Below the pieces are notes generated by a model that was not told the origin of the DNA, ran no database searches, and was given only the letters and a program-made list of their open reading frames with translations. Shown one piece after another: positions 1 through 10,299 of a DNA stretch of 64,000 nucleotides (position 1 is its first letter; every line of letters starts with the position of its first letter). A program made the position numbers and the translations under genes. The DNA lies in the NCBI RefSeq assembly GCF_024543085.1, contig NZ_JANHNZ010000004.1, positions 1 through 64,000 of the forward strand. The letters run 5' to 3'. The DNA comes from Granulicatella seriolae (lineage in GTDB: Bacteria; Bacillota; Bacilli; Lactobacillales; Aerococcaceae).

Positions 1-1
1 C

Positions 2-94
2 CTTGGTAGATGGTTTTTTGATAACTCTATTTTACCAATTTGGAGAGGTTCATGCTATTTTTATGGCGTAAAAGTTAGGTATATCAAGGGTTAG
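2..94 (+). other. possible 3' end of an upstream gene
   Basis: From base 2, 30 codons are open and end at TAG 92-94. A second frame from base 3 is open for 22 codons to TAA 69-71. Either could be the tail of a gene that starts outside the window, and the fragment is too short to choose or to assign a family. No clear terminator follows before the next gene. Confidence 0.25.
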
Positions 95-153
95 ACACGC
101 TTTTTTATGTTTCAAGTTTTAGTAAAGAAGGAAAAAAAGGAGCTAAAAAACAG

Positions 154-1452
154 TTGCCATATAAAAAAGCAATCTTAATTTTTTTAGGAGTGCTTGTTTT
201 TATTGGCATAGTAGCAATTACAGTAGGGTACTCTGTTTATGGACGTATTGTCAGTGGGGCATATAGTGTCTATGTCAATACTCCTAAATCAAGCTTACGT
301 CAAAAGAAGTTAAATGTAGATGGTCAAAATCAAATTTCACTTCTATATATTGGTGTTGAAGGCGATCCTTTAACCAAGAAAAATGCCAATCGTAGAGCCG
401 AAACTGCGGTTGTTGTGACGTTAAATCCAAAAACAAATCAAACGACTTTAGTTGAATTGCCAACTGATTTGTCATTAAGCATTGAAGGGCACGATGAAAA
501 GATTACTATCGCAGAGGCATACCATGAAGGAAAAGAAGATTTGGTTATTCAGACCGTTCAACAATTGTTAAATATACCAGTTGATATTTTTGTTGCTGTG
601 GATGAAGCGAATGCAGTTGGACTAATTGATAGTTTGGGTGGAGTCGAAATTACAAGTGAATTAACACAAACTATAGGTGGTGTAAACTATACACCAGGTT
701 CTAAGCAAGTTATTAGTGGTCAACAAGCAAGTCAACTCTTAAAAACAAAAGGTAGTAATTCAGCCGATAGCCAACGTCTACTTGATATGAAAGCTCAAAT
801 TTTTGTTAATACGGCAGATCGTTTGAATCAAGTGTCTAATGTTTTCAACTATAAAAAGTACCTTTCAGCATTTACAGCTACAGTTCAAACTAATATGTCC
901 TTAGATGAAATGCGTAGTATTCAAACTCTTTACAAGAATAGCTTTGGGAAAGTTGTGTTTGAACAAATTAAGATCACAGAAACGACCGATGGCACCACAA
1001 CAACACGTGGTATTAGCGATGAAGAGCTCCTACACATGTCGAACCTATTACGTGGACAATTAGGTTTTGTGGCTTTAACAGATTTAACCAATCCTGGTAA
1101 AGATGATCGTTTAGAAGAGGGAACTGTTCAAAATGCTAAAGAGGAATCATCAAGTTCATCCTCATCTGAAAGTCAACCAGTTCCACCTGAACCAGAAGCT
1201 CCTGTAGAGCCAGCTTATGAGCCTCCGGTGTATGAAGAGCCAGCTTATCAGCAATCAGTAAATGAAGAGCCGGAAACATCACTTCCAACACCACCAGTTG
1301 ATTCAAGTTCAAGTACGCCAACTCCGCCGGTAGAATCAAGTTCATCTAACACAGCGCCAGTGGAGCCGGAACAACCATCAACTCCGGTTGAACCAGAAGC
1401 CCCATCTAACCCAGCAGAAACACCACCTCTTTCACCAGATGGTTCACAATAG
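154..1452 (+). CDS. LCP (LytR-CpsA-Psr) family protein with eroded active site
   Basis: The protein has 432 residues, a short cytoplasmic N-terminus, one membrane segment (about residues 6-28), an extracellular LCP domain (about 55-215) and a Ser/Pro/Glu-rich tail (about 330-432). LCP enzymes move lipid-linked glycans onto peptidoglycan or a related acceptor. Compared with the two LCP genes downstream, the residues that normally bind the pyrophosphate are changed. The R-x-D-T motif reads RAET (81-84), PRD reads PTD (103-105), SRMRY is replaced by LKTKG (196-200), and the GRQxRQ segment is lost. The fold is recognisable from TLNPK, QTVQQLLNIPVD and GLIDSLGGVEIT. The TTG start is preceded by AAGGAGC at a normal distance. 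I infer a non-catalytic or altered-specificity paralogue. Confidence 0.8.
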   Translation: MPYKKAILIFLGVLVFIGIVAITVGYSVYGRIVSGAYSVYVNTPKSSLRQKKLNVDGQNQISLLYIGVEGDPLTKKNANRRAETAVVVTLNPKTNQTTLVELPTDLSLSIEGHDEKITIAEAYHEGKEDLVIQTVQQLLNIPVDIFVAVDEANAVGLIDSLGGVEITSELTQTIGGVNYTPGSKQVISGQQASQLLKTKGSNSADSQRLLDMKAQIFVNTADRLNQVSNVFNYKKYLSAFTATVQTNMSLDEMRSIQTLYKNSFGKVVFEQIKITETTDGTTTTRGISDEELLHMSNLLRGQLGFVALTDLTNPGKDDRLEEGTVQNAKEESSSSSSSESQPVPPEPEAPVEPAYEPPVYEEPAYQQSVNEEPETSLPTPPVDSSSSTPTPPVESSSSNTAPVEPEQPSTPVEPEAPSNPAETPPLSPDGSQ

Positions 1453-1482
1453 AGAAATAGGGGTTAAATCTAATCAATAAGT

Positions 1483-1523
1483 AGAGCTACAAAAATCAGT
1501 TCTTGGTTTTTGTAGCTCTTTTA
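1483..1523 (+). terminator. intrinsic terminator after first LCP gene
   Basis: Stem AGAGCTACAAAAA pairs with TTTTTGTAGCTCT across a short loop and is followed by a T-run. It lies 31 bases after the stop codon. Confidence 0.85.
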
Positions 1524-1720
1524 AGTAATATTGAACTATGTATGATTATAATGGTATATAGGTTCTACATACCCCTATTCTTCAGTGTCGTTGTACAAGT
1601 TGATGCCAATGCTATGTTTTAGAGATAAGGGCTTTATAGCAATAAACCATTCTCAGTAAGAACATCAGTTTATTGTAAGTTTATTTTCAATAAAAATGTA
1701 AAGAAAATTTAAGGAAATGT

Positions 1721-1762
1721 AATAGCTTAGTGCTATTCATTGCGTGAAAATAATAGTATACT
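1721..1762 (+). promoter_or_regulatory. candidate promoter region of second LCP gene
   Basis: The 284 bases between the terminator and the next gene hold an inverted repeat AATAGC (1721-1726) / GCTATT (1732-1737) and a -10-like TATACT at 1757-1762, but no good -35 at the right distance. The palindrome overlaps where a -35 element would sit, so it may be an operator. Nothing else was recognised in the gap. Confidence 0.35.
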
Positions 1763-1807
1763 GTTGAAGAATTGTGATGCTCAAACAATAGTAGAGGAGT
1801 CAAGAGA

Positions 1808-3124
1808 TTGAAAAATAAAGAAGTACTTGAAAGTCGAATCGAAAAGAGAAAGAAAAAGAAATCAAGAAAGCGAATCTGGAGATACATTGGATACTTCCTT
1901 GCCATTGTTCTTCTTGCTGGAACAGTATATGGGGTCAAAGCCTATTTGGATGTTCAAAACTCCCTTAATAAAATTCAATCAGAAGTGAATGCCAATAAGT
2001 TAAGAGACTCTTCCGTCAACATTGAAGCCTCTCAACCGTTTTCTGTTCTGTTATTGGGGACAGATACTGGGATTGGTGGACGGACAGTTGAGCAAGATGG
2101 TGAGCGGTCAGATACCATGATTGTCTTGACCGTTAATCCTAAAGAACAAACAACCACTATGGTGAGTATCCCACGTGATTCCTATGTGGAAATTGCTGGA
2201 AATAATACTTATGATAAGATAAACCACGCTTATGCTTTTGGTAAGGCAGAGATGTCTATCAACACTGTTCAAAAAATGTTGAATATTCCAATCGACTATT
2301 ACATTGTAGTGAATATGAAAGGTTTGAGTGAGATTGTTGATGCGGTAGGTGGGATTGATATCACTAGTCCGTTAACATTTACTTTTGATGATATTCCTTT
2401 TGAAAAAGATAAACCTGTGACACTTGATGGAATGAGAGCTTTGGCCTTTTCTAGAATGCGTTACGAAGATCCAGAAGGTGACTATGGTAGACAGCAACGC
2501 CAAAGAATGGTTATAGAAGCCATCTTAAGAAAAGCCTTAAGTCTACAAAGTTTAACCAATTATGGACCAATTCTTTCTACTATCGAAAACAACGTCTTGA
2601 CCAACCTCAGCTTTAATGAAATCATGTCTATCCAATCCAAATATCAATCTAGCATCAACAACTTCTCTAGTGCAACGATTCAAGGGGATGCCATGATGAT
2701 TAACAATATCTTCTATTTTTATATCCAACCTGAAGAACTCTTGCGCGTAAGTAATCTCCTACGTTCAACACTTGGCTTACAACCAAGTACCATGAGTGAT
2801 TTAAATATCTTTGAAGTTGATAAAACACAAATTATTGATACGGATTCTGCTTCACCCTATGAATTGGAAGTCAACCAAGTTCAACCAGAATATTCTTCCT
2901 CGTCTACTTCAACGTCAACTTGGCAAGAAGTTGATTCTAGTTCTTATGTAGCACCAAGTCAGCCGCAATCAAATACTTCGGTCCACTCAAGTTCATCTTC
3001 TTATGAGGCACCAGAGACACCTCAATCTAGTGAAGTTTCAAGTTCAAGTTCTTCAACTGCACCAATCCCAGAAGTACCTTCTTCATCTTCGACAGAGGTA
3101 CCGTCTTCAAGTGAATCCAATTAA
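1808..3124 (+). CDS. LCP family glycopolymer transferase
   Basis: A 438-residue LCP protein with a basic cytoplasmic N-terminus, one membrane segment (about 24-43) and a full LCP domain. All signature residues are present: R100-S-D102, P-R123-D, KINHAYAFG (137-145), SRMRY with R216 and R218, and GRQQRQ with R228. The family catalyses transfer of polyprenyl-pyrophosphate-linked wall glycans to peptidoglycan on the outer membrane face. The last 75 or so residues are a Ser/Thr-rich low-complexity tail. The TTG start is chosen because GAGGAG lies 8 bases upstream. Its position before rmlA and the glycan cluster suggests it attaches that polymer. Confidence 0.93.
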   Translation: MKNKEVLESRIEKRKKKKSRKRIWRYIGYFLAIVLLAGTVYGVKAYLDVQNSLNKIQSEVNANKLRDSSVNIEASQPFSVLLLGTDTGIGGRTVEQDGERSDTMIVLTVNPKEQTTTMVSIPRDSYVEIAGNNTYDKINHAYAFGKAEMSINTVQKMLNIPIDYYIVVNMKGLSEIVDAVGGIDITSPLTFTFDDIPFEKDKPVTLDGMRALAFSRMRYEDPEGDYGRQQRQRMVIEAILRKALSLQSLTNYGPILSTIENNVLTNLSFNEIMSIQSKYQSSINNFSSATIQGDAMMINNIFYFYIQPEELLRVSNLLRSTLGLQPSTMSDLNIFEVDKTQIIDTDSASPYELEVNQVQPEYSSSSTSTSTWQEVDSSSYVAPSQPQSNTSVHSSSSSYEAPETPQSSEVSSSSSSTAPIPEVPSSSSTEVPSSSESN

Positions 3125-3135
3125 GAGCAACATCC

Positions 3136-3252
3136 ATAAAGGTCCAATTCTCTAGTAAATATTAATCTTTGTTAAAAAATAGATACTCTTTTACAATTGC
3201 CGGAGATATCTAGTATAATAAGCAGATGATATAGAGAAGGATGGACCTTTAT
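3136..3252. repeat. 11-bp inverted repeat bracketing a promoter
   Basis: ATAAAGGTCCA (3136-3146) and TGGACCTTTAT (3242-3252) are perfect reverse complements about 95 bases apart. The right arm is followed by TTTTTTGT. The left arm starts 11 bases after the second LCP stop. The right arm is in the 5' leader of the third LCP gene. Read-through RNA could fold this into a terminator-like long-loop hairpin. Confidence 0.6.
3190..3219 (+). promoter_or_regulatory. sigma-A-type promoter of third LCP gene
   Basis: TTTACA (3190-3195), an 18-base spacer and a perfect TATAAT (3214-3219). Confidence 0.75.
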
Positions 3253-3275
3253 TTTTTTGTGAAAGTAGGGATGAA

Positions 3276-4400
3276 ATGAAAAACGTAGAGTCACGTCAAT
3301 CTCAAAAGCTTGAACGTAAACACCGTAAGAAAAGAAAGCGGCGTATTTTTTTAGGTCTACTTCTTATTTTCGTAGCGGGAATTGTCTTTTTCCTATTCCG
3401 TGCCTTTGGAAGTTTTTCCAATATGTTGGAAGCTATTCATAATGAAGTAGATACCATCTCACTTAGAGATAAGGAAGTAAAAACAAAATCTTCAGATCCA
3501 ATTTCAATACTATTGTTAGGAGTCGATTATGGTGAAGAAGAGTCTCGTTCCTTAGCTGATGGTGGAAGAACGGATACGATGTTGGTCCTAACCATTAATC
3601 CAAAAACCAAGTCTACAACATTAGTCAGTTTGCCTAGAGACACCTATGCTGAAATTATAGGCCATAATACCTATGAAAAAATTAACCATGCCTATGCTTA
3701 TGGTGGTGCAGCTATGAGTATCAATACGGTGCAAAATTTACTTCAAGTACCGATTGATTATTATGTTGAAGTGAGTATGGATGGTATGAAGGGGATTGTC
3801 GATGCCATAGGTGGTATTGATATTTACAATGACTTTGACTTTACTTTTGATGATTTGCATTTTCCTGTAGGGGAGCAGCATTTGGATGGCATGTTTGCTT
3901 TGGCCTATTCTCGTATGCGGTACGAAGACCCTAATGGAGACTTTGGCCGTCAAGTTCGCCAACAAAAAGTAATTAAGGCTATTTTACAAAAAGCGATTAG
4001 TTTGGATTCCATTATGAACTACCAAAGTGTTTTCGATACCTTGGAAAATAATGTAAGAACCAACCTGACCATGAATGACTTAATAGACTTGCAGCAAAAT
4101 TACCTATCATCTGTCTCTGACTTTACGCAAGAAACGCTTCATGCGCATGATATGTATGTGGACGATCTATCAACTTTTTATATTTCGAAACAAGAACTAC
4201 TAAGAATCAGCAACCAATTGCGCCGTTCTTTAAATTTAAACGAGTTGACTTATGATGAGTTCAAATCATTATATGTGCCGGGAATGTCAGAAACATTTGA
4301 TGGTCTAGATAAGGATGACAATGTGGTCATTGATACGCCTTACTACTATAGAAATGACAATGGTGAATTGTATGAAACAACAGGAGTATTTGGCTACTAA
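3276..4400 (+). CDS. LCP family glycopolymer transferase
   Basis: A 374-residue LCP protein closely related to its upstream neighbour but without the Ser-rich tail. The N-terminus is strongly basic, followed by a membrane segment (about 24-42). The catalytic set is intact: GGR98-T-D100-T, P-R121-D, KINHAYAYG, SRMRY (R213, R215) and GDFGRQ (R225). It has its own promoter and is followed at once by the rml promoter, so it can be expressed separately from the second LCP gene. The expected role is attachment of wall glycans to peptidoglycan. Which of the two intact LCP proteins serves the adjacent rhamnose polymer cannot be told from sequence. Confidence 0.93.
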   Translation: MKNVESRQSQKLERKHRKKRKRRIFLGLLLIFVAGIVFFLFRAFGSFSNMLEAIHNEVDTISLRDKEVKTKSSDPISILLLGVDYGEEESRSLADGGRTDTMLVLTINPKTKSTTLVSLPRDTYAEIIGHNTYEKINHAYAYGGAAMSINTVQNLLQVPIDYYVEVSMDGMKGIVDAIGGIDIYNDFDFTFDDLHFPVGEQHLDGMFALAYSRMRYEDPNGDFGRQVRQQKVIKAILQKAISLDSIMNYQSVFDTLENNVRTNLTMNDLIDLQQNYLSSVSDFTQETLHAHDMYVDDLSTFYISKQELLRISNQLRRSLNLNELTYDEFKSLYVPGMSETFDGLDKDDNVVIDTPYYYRNDNGELYETTGVFGY

Positions 4401-4421
4401 GATGAACTAGTCAAAGAGTTT

Positions 4422-4450
4422 TTGCACAAATCAATGCAATCCATTATACT
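4422..4450 (+). promoter_or_regulatory. promoter of the rml-glycan operon
   Basis: TTGCAC (4422-4427), a 17-base spacer and TATACT (4445-4450), about 40 bases before rmlA. Confidence 0.75.
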
Positions 4451-4489
4451 GAATGAAATGAGTAAAAAAATATCTTGGAGGTTGATGAA

Positions 4490-5359
4490 ATGAAAGGAAT
4501 TATTCTTGCTGGAGGAAGTGGGACTAGATTATACCCATTAACAAAGGCTGTATCCAAACAATTAATGCCCATCTATGACAAACCAATGATTTACTACCCA
4601 CTATCCATTTTAATGTTAGCTGGAATCAAGGAAGTTTTGGTGATTTCTACACCAACGGATACACCACGTTTTGAACAATTATTAGGAGATGGTTCTGATT
4701 TAGGCATTTCAATCTCTTATGCTGTTCAAGAACAGCCAAATGGTCTAGCTGAAGCCTTTATTATCGGTGCGGATTTCATTGGAGAAGATTCAGTGGCCTT
4801 GATTCTTGGTGATAATATTTATTATGGTGGCGGATTATCTAAAATGGTTCAACGTGCTGCGGCTAAAGAAAAAGGAGCGACAGTTTTTGGCTACCATGTT
4901 AATGACCCAGAACGGTTTGGTGTAGTAGAATTTGACCAAGATATGAAAGCTATTTCTATTGAAGAAAAACCAGCCAAACCAAAATCTAATTATGCTGTTA
5001 CAGGGCTTTATTTCTATGACAATGATGTGGTAGAGATTGCTAAAAACATTAAGCCTTCTGACCGTGGTGAGATTGAAATTACGGATGTTAATAAGGCATA
5101 CTTAGATCGTGGAGATTTAGAAGTTGAACTTATGGGACGTGGCTTTGCTTGGTTGGATACAGGGACACATGAATCTCTGTTGGAAGCATCAACCTTTGTA
5201 GAAACGATTGAAAAAAGACAAAATCTAAAAGTAGCCTGTTTAGAAGAAATTGCTTATCGCATGGGCTATATTAATAAAGAAAAGATTATTGAATTGGCAC
5301 AACCATTAAAGAAAAATGCCTATGGGCAATATTTACTTAGATTAGTGGGTGAAGCATAG
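4490..5359 (+). CDS. rmlA: glucose-1-phosphate thymidylyltransferase
   Basis: RmlA makes dTDP-glucose from glucose-1-phosphate and dTTP, the first step of dTDP-L-rhamnose synthesis in the cytosol. The 289-residue protein opens with the nucleotidyltransferase signature [11 protein letters not shown] and [11 protein letters not shown]. It also has [11 protein letters not shown], the EEKP motif, [12 protein letters not shown] and the [15 protein letters not shown] sugar-binding segment. A TTG 15 bases upstream is in frame, but it overlaps the TTGGAGG ribosome site, so ATG 4490 is the likely start. First gene of the rmlACBD operon; rmlC begins one base after its stop. Confidence 0.97.
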   Translation: MKGIILAGGSGTRLYPLTKAVSKQLMPIYDKPMIYYPLSILMLAGIKEVLVISTPTDTPRFEQLLGDGSDLGISISYAVQEQPNGLAEAFIIGADFIGEDSVALILGDNIYYGGGLSKMVQRAAAKEKGATVFGYHVNDPERFGVVEFDQDMKAISIEEKPAKPKSNYAVTGLYFYDNDVVEIAKNIKPSDRGEIEITDVNKAYLDRGDLEVELMGRGFAWLDTGTHESLLEASTFVETIEKRQNLKVACLEEIAYRMGYINKEKIIELAQPLKKNAYGQYLLRLVGEA

Positions 5360-5360
5360 G

Positions 5361-6994
<1,634 letters not shown>

Positions 6995-7033
6995 AATTGG
7001 ACAAAACTAAGGAATAAGATCAAGTCACAACAG

Positions 7034-7196
7034 AGTCTCCAGTTTATCTGTTTGAAATCAAGGTGTAAAGCACACCGAACACATCATAGCTGTTTGGTGC
7101 TTTCGCCTAATGACAGATATGTAAAATCGGTGCGTTCTGAGATCAAGGCTCAGAACCTTGTCACCGTTTTGATTTCCGACTGATGATCTGGAGACT
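7034..7196. repeat. structured repeat, copy A (divergent), between rmlB and rmlD
   Basis: Outer arms AGTCTCCAG (7034-7042) and CTGGAGACT (7188-7196) are perfect complements. Inside, AAGGTGTAAAGCACACC and GTCACCGTTTTGATTT correspond to the closing parts of the family core, and TTCTGAG...CTCAGAA replaces the usual GTGAG...CTCAC arm while staying complementary. It is the most divergent long copy. Confidence 0.7.
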
Positions 7197-7257
7197 TGAA
7201 TTTATTCAGTAGAAACTATCAAACACCATCACAGATTAGAAAGAAGAGGGAAAACCC

Positions 7258-8103
7258 ATGATTGTTATTACAGGAGGAAATGGTCAGTTAGGAACGGAAT
7301 TAAGACACCTATTAGACCAAAGAAATATCCCATATGTTGCGGCAGATATCGCTGAAATGGACATTACTAAAGAGGATGATGTTCGTGCGTTCTTAACAGA
7401 AGTCAATGCAACAACTATCTATCATTGTGCTGCCTACACTGCAGTTGATAAAGCAGAAGATGAAGGAAAAGAGCTAAACCATTTAGTCAATGTAGTTGGA
7501 ACCAAGAATGTTGCTTCTGTAGCAGCAGAATTAGGTGCTACTATTGTTTACCTATCAACTGACTATGTATTCGATGGTACAAAATTAGAAGAATACACCA
7601 TTGAAGATGACGTTAATCCAAAGAGTGAGTATGGTCGTAGCAAATATGAGGGCGAAGTTGCTATTATGGAGAGTGGTGCACCTTACTATATTGTTCGTAC
7701 TTCATGGGTTTTTGGTCAATATGGTCATAACTTTGTTTTCACTATGCAAAACCTAGCGAAAACAAGGGATACTTTAACCGTAGTAAACGACCAACACGGT
7801 AGACCTACTTGGACACGCAACTTGGCAGAATTTATGACACATTTAGTTGATAGTCATGCTGAACAGGGATTATACTTCTTCTCAAATGATAATAGTTGTA
7901 CTTGGTTTGATTTTGCAACAGAAATCTTAAAGGATACAGAGGTGACTGTTTTACCTGTTACTTCTGATCAATTTCCACAAAAGGCTTATAGACCAAAACA
8001 CTCTGTTATGGATTTGAGCAAAGCGAAGGCGACAGGATTCCACATTCCAACTTGGCAAGAAGCTCTAGAAACATTTTTAGGTCAAATTGATGGAAATAAG
8101 TAA
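7258..8103 (+). CDS. rmlD: dTDP-4-dehydrorhamnose reductase
   Basis: RmlD reduces dTDP-4-keto-rhamnose with NAD(P)H to give dTDP-L-rhamnose. The 281-residue protein shows GGNGQLGTEL (cofactor binding), D-I-T-K near residue 40, the YHCAAYTAVDKAEDE segment, STDYVFDG, the YGRSKYEGE Tyr-Lys pair, RTSWVFGQYGHNFV and VNDQHGRPTWTRNLA. GAAGAGGGAAAA precedes the ATG. The 3' end overlaps the next glycosyltransferase by 14 bases, so it is linked to the rest of the glycan operon despite the repeat upstream. Confidence 0.97.
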   Translation: MIVITGGNGQLGTELRHLLDQRNIPYVAADIAEMDITKEDDVRAFLTEVNATTIYHCAAYTAVDKAEDEGKELNHLVNVVGTKNVASVAAELGATIVYLSTDYVFDGTKLEEYTIEDDVNPKSEYGRSKYEGEVAIMESGAPYYIVRTSWVFGQYGHNFVFTMQNLAKTRDTLTVVNDQHGRPTWTRNLAEFMTHLVDSHAEQGLYFFSNDNSCTWFDFATEILKDTEVTVLPVTSDQFPQKAYRPKHSVMDLSKAKATGFHIPTWQEALETFLGQIDGNK

Positions 8104-8965
8104 TTCTACGAAAATAATAGTTCATGCAGTAGTGGTGCTTTACAAAACAGAGATTGATGCGTCAACGACCATAAAAAGTCTTCAGAACATGGAAGAGCCA
8201 TTGCTAGCCTTATCTAAGCAATATGACATAGGGTTTTCGCTTACTGTATCAGATAACAGTTCTGAAGTTAATGAAACATCTGACAAGCAGACCATTTTCA
8301 AAGAAATTTCTTGTGACTATAGTCCTAATCAAGGGAATAGCGGCTTGGCTGCAGCCTATAATCAAGTTTTAGACAAGCTTTCTGATCAAGATTACTTACT
8401 GTTGTTGGATCAAGATACGCACTTAAGTTTGACCTATTTTGAAGAATTATTTGCTACGGTATCTAAAAACACTCAAAAGGTTAGTGTATGGGTGCCACGA
8501 ATGATGTCGGAACAGTTGCAGATTTCTCCGATATTTAGCGAAAAAGTATCTAAATCTTTTGCTGAATTACCTGAACCAGGTGTTTACAAAGAAGGAATTA
8601 TGGCTATTAATTCAGCTTCTGTCTTTCAGGCAGAGGTATTGAAAGACATGGGTGGATTTTCTTTAGATTTTCCATTGGATTATCTAGACCATTGGGTATT
8701 TTTTCAACTTTCGCAAAATAACGTTCCAATTCAGGTGCTAGAAAGCCAAATGCCGCATCAGCTTTCTGTAATGGATTACAATACAGTTTCTCTTCAAAGA
8801 TACCAATCCATTCTAGATTCAGAATATCGCTTTTATAAGGAAATTGATGCTAGTAAATTTTCTAAATTTCGTTTTCATTTATTATTGCGCATGTTTAAGC
8901 AGCTCTTAAAAGTAAAAGATAAAAAGATTGCTCATTATACACTAAAAAAATTTATTAAAGGATAA
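8090..8965 (+). CDS. glycosyltransferase family 2 (rhamnosyltransferase-like)
   Basis: About 291 residues, a GT-A fold enzyme. The N-terminal VHAVVVLYKTE strand, PNQGNSGLAAAYNQ and LLLLDQDTHLS (acidic metal- and nucleotide-sugar-binding motif near residue 107) match GT2 enzymes of the rhamnosyltransferase type. It has no membrane segment and would act at the inner membrane face, extending the lipid-linked repeat unit. An in-frame TTG lies 3 bases before the chosen ATG 8090. Overlap with rmlD and a 4-base gap to the next gene show co-transcription. Donor and linkage cannot be read from sequence. Confidence 0.85.
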   Translation: MEISNSTKIIVHAVVVLYKTEIDASTTIKSLQNMEEPLLALSKQYDIGFSLTVSDNSSEVNETSDKQTIFKEISCDYSPNQGNSGLAAAYNQVLDKLSDQDYLLLLDQDTHLSLTYFEELFATVSKNTQKVSVWVPRMMSEQLQISPIFSEKVSKSFAELPEPGVYKEGIMAINSASVFQAEVLKDMGGFSLDFPLDYLDHWVFFQLSQNNVPIQVLESQMPHQLSVMDYNTVSLQRYQSILDSEYRFYKEIDASKFSKFRFHLLLRMFKQLLKVKDKKIAHYTLKKFIKG

Positions 8966-8969
8966 ACCT

Positions 8970-10295
8970 ATGTTAGAAAAAATTGAAAAATTACTGTTAC
9001 ATCTAATGGTTATTGAATTAATCATTGGTGGTGGAGGCCATCTCTTTAATATCTCAAGTGTTTCTCCAGTCTCCATCCGAATTATCTTATTTGCACTCTT
9101 GCTAGTGGTATATGGAATCAGAGTCTTAACAAATGGGGGCATATTGAATAAGGAAGTCAATACCTTCTTAAAATTTGACTATCTTTCTATCAGTATCTAT
9201 CTGCTCCTTTTTTGGTCAGTGTTTTCTGCTGGTCTTGGTTTGATGTACCATCATCCACGCGGTTTAATTATTACTGACCTCTTACGCGTAGTTTACTTGT
9301 TGACTTTCTTCCCATTTAGATATTATTTCGATAAACAATTGATTCAAAAGAAGACGATTATGAACTATCTTCTTTGGGGCTCACTGTTTATTGCTGTGTT
9401 CACAATAGCCATCGATTTATTGGGTATGATCGTCTTTAGACAGTCTTATGGAACTTACTATGAGTTTGTAAATCAGCTATGGGGCAAAGAACTCTTCTTT
9501 AGACCAAGTGGTGGTGCTTTTTACAAAGGGCACTTTATGATGTTGGTGGGCATGTTAGTTGCCTGTAAGGACCTGACTTCTGGTAAAAAAATTATCCCTA
9601 ATTTAGCCTTAGTTATCTTGGGATACTTATCTATCTACCTATCAGAAACTAGAGGTTTAATCTTAGTTTTTGCTATCGGAATTGCTGCATTGACCGTTTT
9701 AGATTATCTGGGTATTTTCTTCCAACAAGGTCTAAGTTCCTTTAAAAATCAATTTTTAAGCCGTAAGAACATACAACGACTGGCCATTTATATGGTGCTC
9801 ATTATCTCAGTTCCTTTAATGTACCGTGAAATGACCAATTCACGATTTGGTGCCATTGATTTTGAGGTTGGCCAACAAACCAATGGAGAAGAAGTTGTGA
9901 TTGAGGATAGTAGTGTCAACAAACGGGTTGAACTGTTTAAAGCATCGAAAGATATTAGCCTTTCAAGCCCAGTAACCTTTGTAGTAGGGAATGGCTATGG
10001 AAGTAAGATTTTAGATCGGACAACTGGTATCGAAATGAGTTTTGTGGACATTCAAGTAGAACAAGGCTTGGTTGGTTCACTTTTATGGCTTAACTTTTTA
10101 TTCATGCCAATCCTGTTTTTGTTTAAGTATCTGCCGCTAAAGAAAATTATAGGGCAATTTGCACTACCGATTAGTATCCTACTTTCTATTTTTGTATTAA
10201 CCAATATTAATCCATTTTTGAACAGTCCAATTGGAATCGGAATGGTTATCGGAATAGCTGCAATAAATTCAGTCACTTTAAAAGAAAAGGTGTGA
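8970..10295 (+). CDS. O-antigen ligase/Wzy-type polymerase membrane protein
   Basis: A 441-residue multi-spanning protein with roughly ten or more hydrophobic segments and a larger extracytoplasmic stretch around residues 285-360, as in O-antigen ligase (Wzy_C) proteins. The pattern SIYLSETRGLILVF before that loop, VVGNGYGSKIL and SFVDIQVEQGLVGSLLWL after it match the family's common layout. In a Wzx/Wzy pathway it would join repeat units on the outer membrane face. The locus holds a second polymerase-like protein at 13103-14176, so the division of roles is uncertain. Confidence 0.8.
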   Translation: MLEKIEKLLLHLMVIELIIGGGGHLFNISSVSPVSIRIILFALLLVVYGIRVLTNGGILNKEVNTFLKFDYLSISIYLLLFWSVFSAGLGLMYHHPRGLIITDLLRVVYLLTFFPFRYYFDKQLIQKKTIMNYLLWGSLFIAVFTIAIDLLGMIVFRQSYGTYYEFVNQLWGKELFFRPSGGAFYKGHFMMLVGMLVACKDLTSGKKIIPNLALVILGYLSIYLSETRGLILVFAIGIAALTVLDYLGIFFQQGLSSFKNQFLSRKNIQRLAIYMVLIISVPLMYREMTNSRFGAIDFEVGQQTNGEEVVIEDSSVNKRVELFKASKDISLSSPVTFVVGNGYGSKILDRTTGIEMSFVDIQVEQGLVGSLLWLNFLFMPILFLFKYLPLKKIIGQFALPISILLSIFVLTNINPFLNSPIGIGMVIGIAAINSVTLKEKV

Positions 10296-10299
10296 GAAA

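Noticed and set aside
1136..1345. Minus-strand open frame within the Ser-rich LCP tail
   Set aside because: Low-complexity coding on the opposite strand creates open frames by chance; no start context.
6995..7257. Riboswitch or T-box between rmlB and rmlD
   Set aside because: The sequence matches the dispersed repeat family (outer stem, GGTGTAAAGCA, paired inner arm) and shows no T-box signature.
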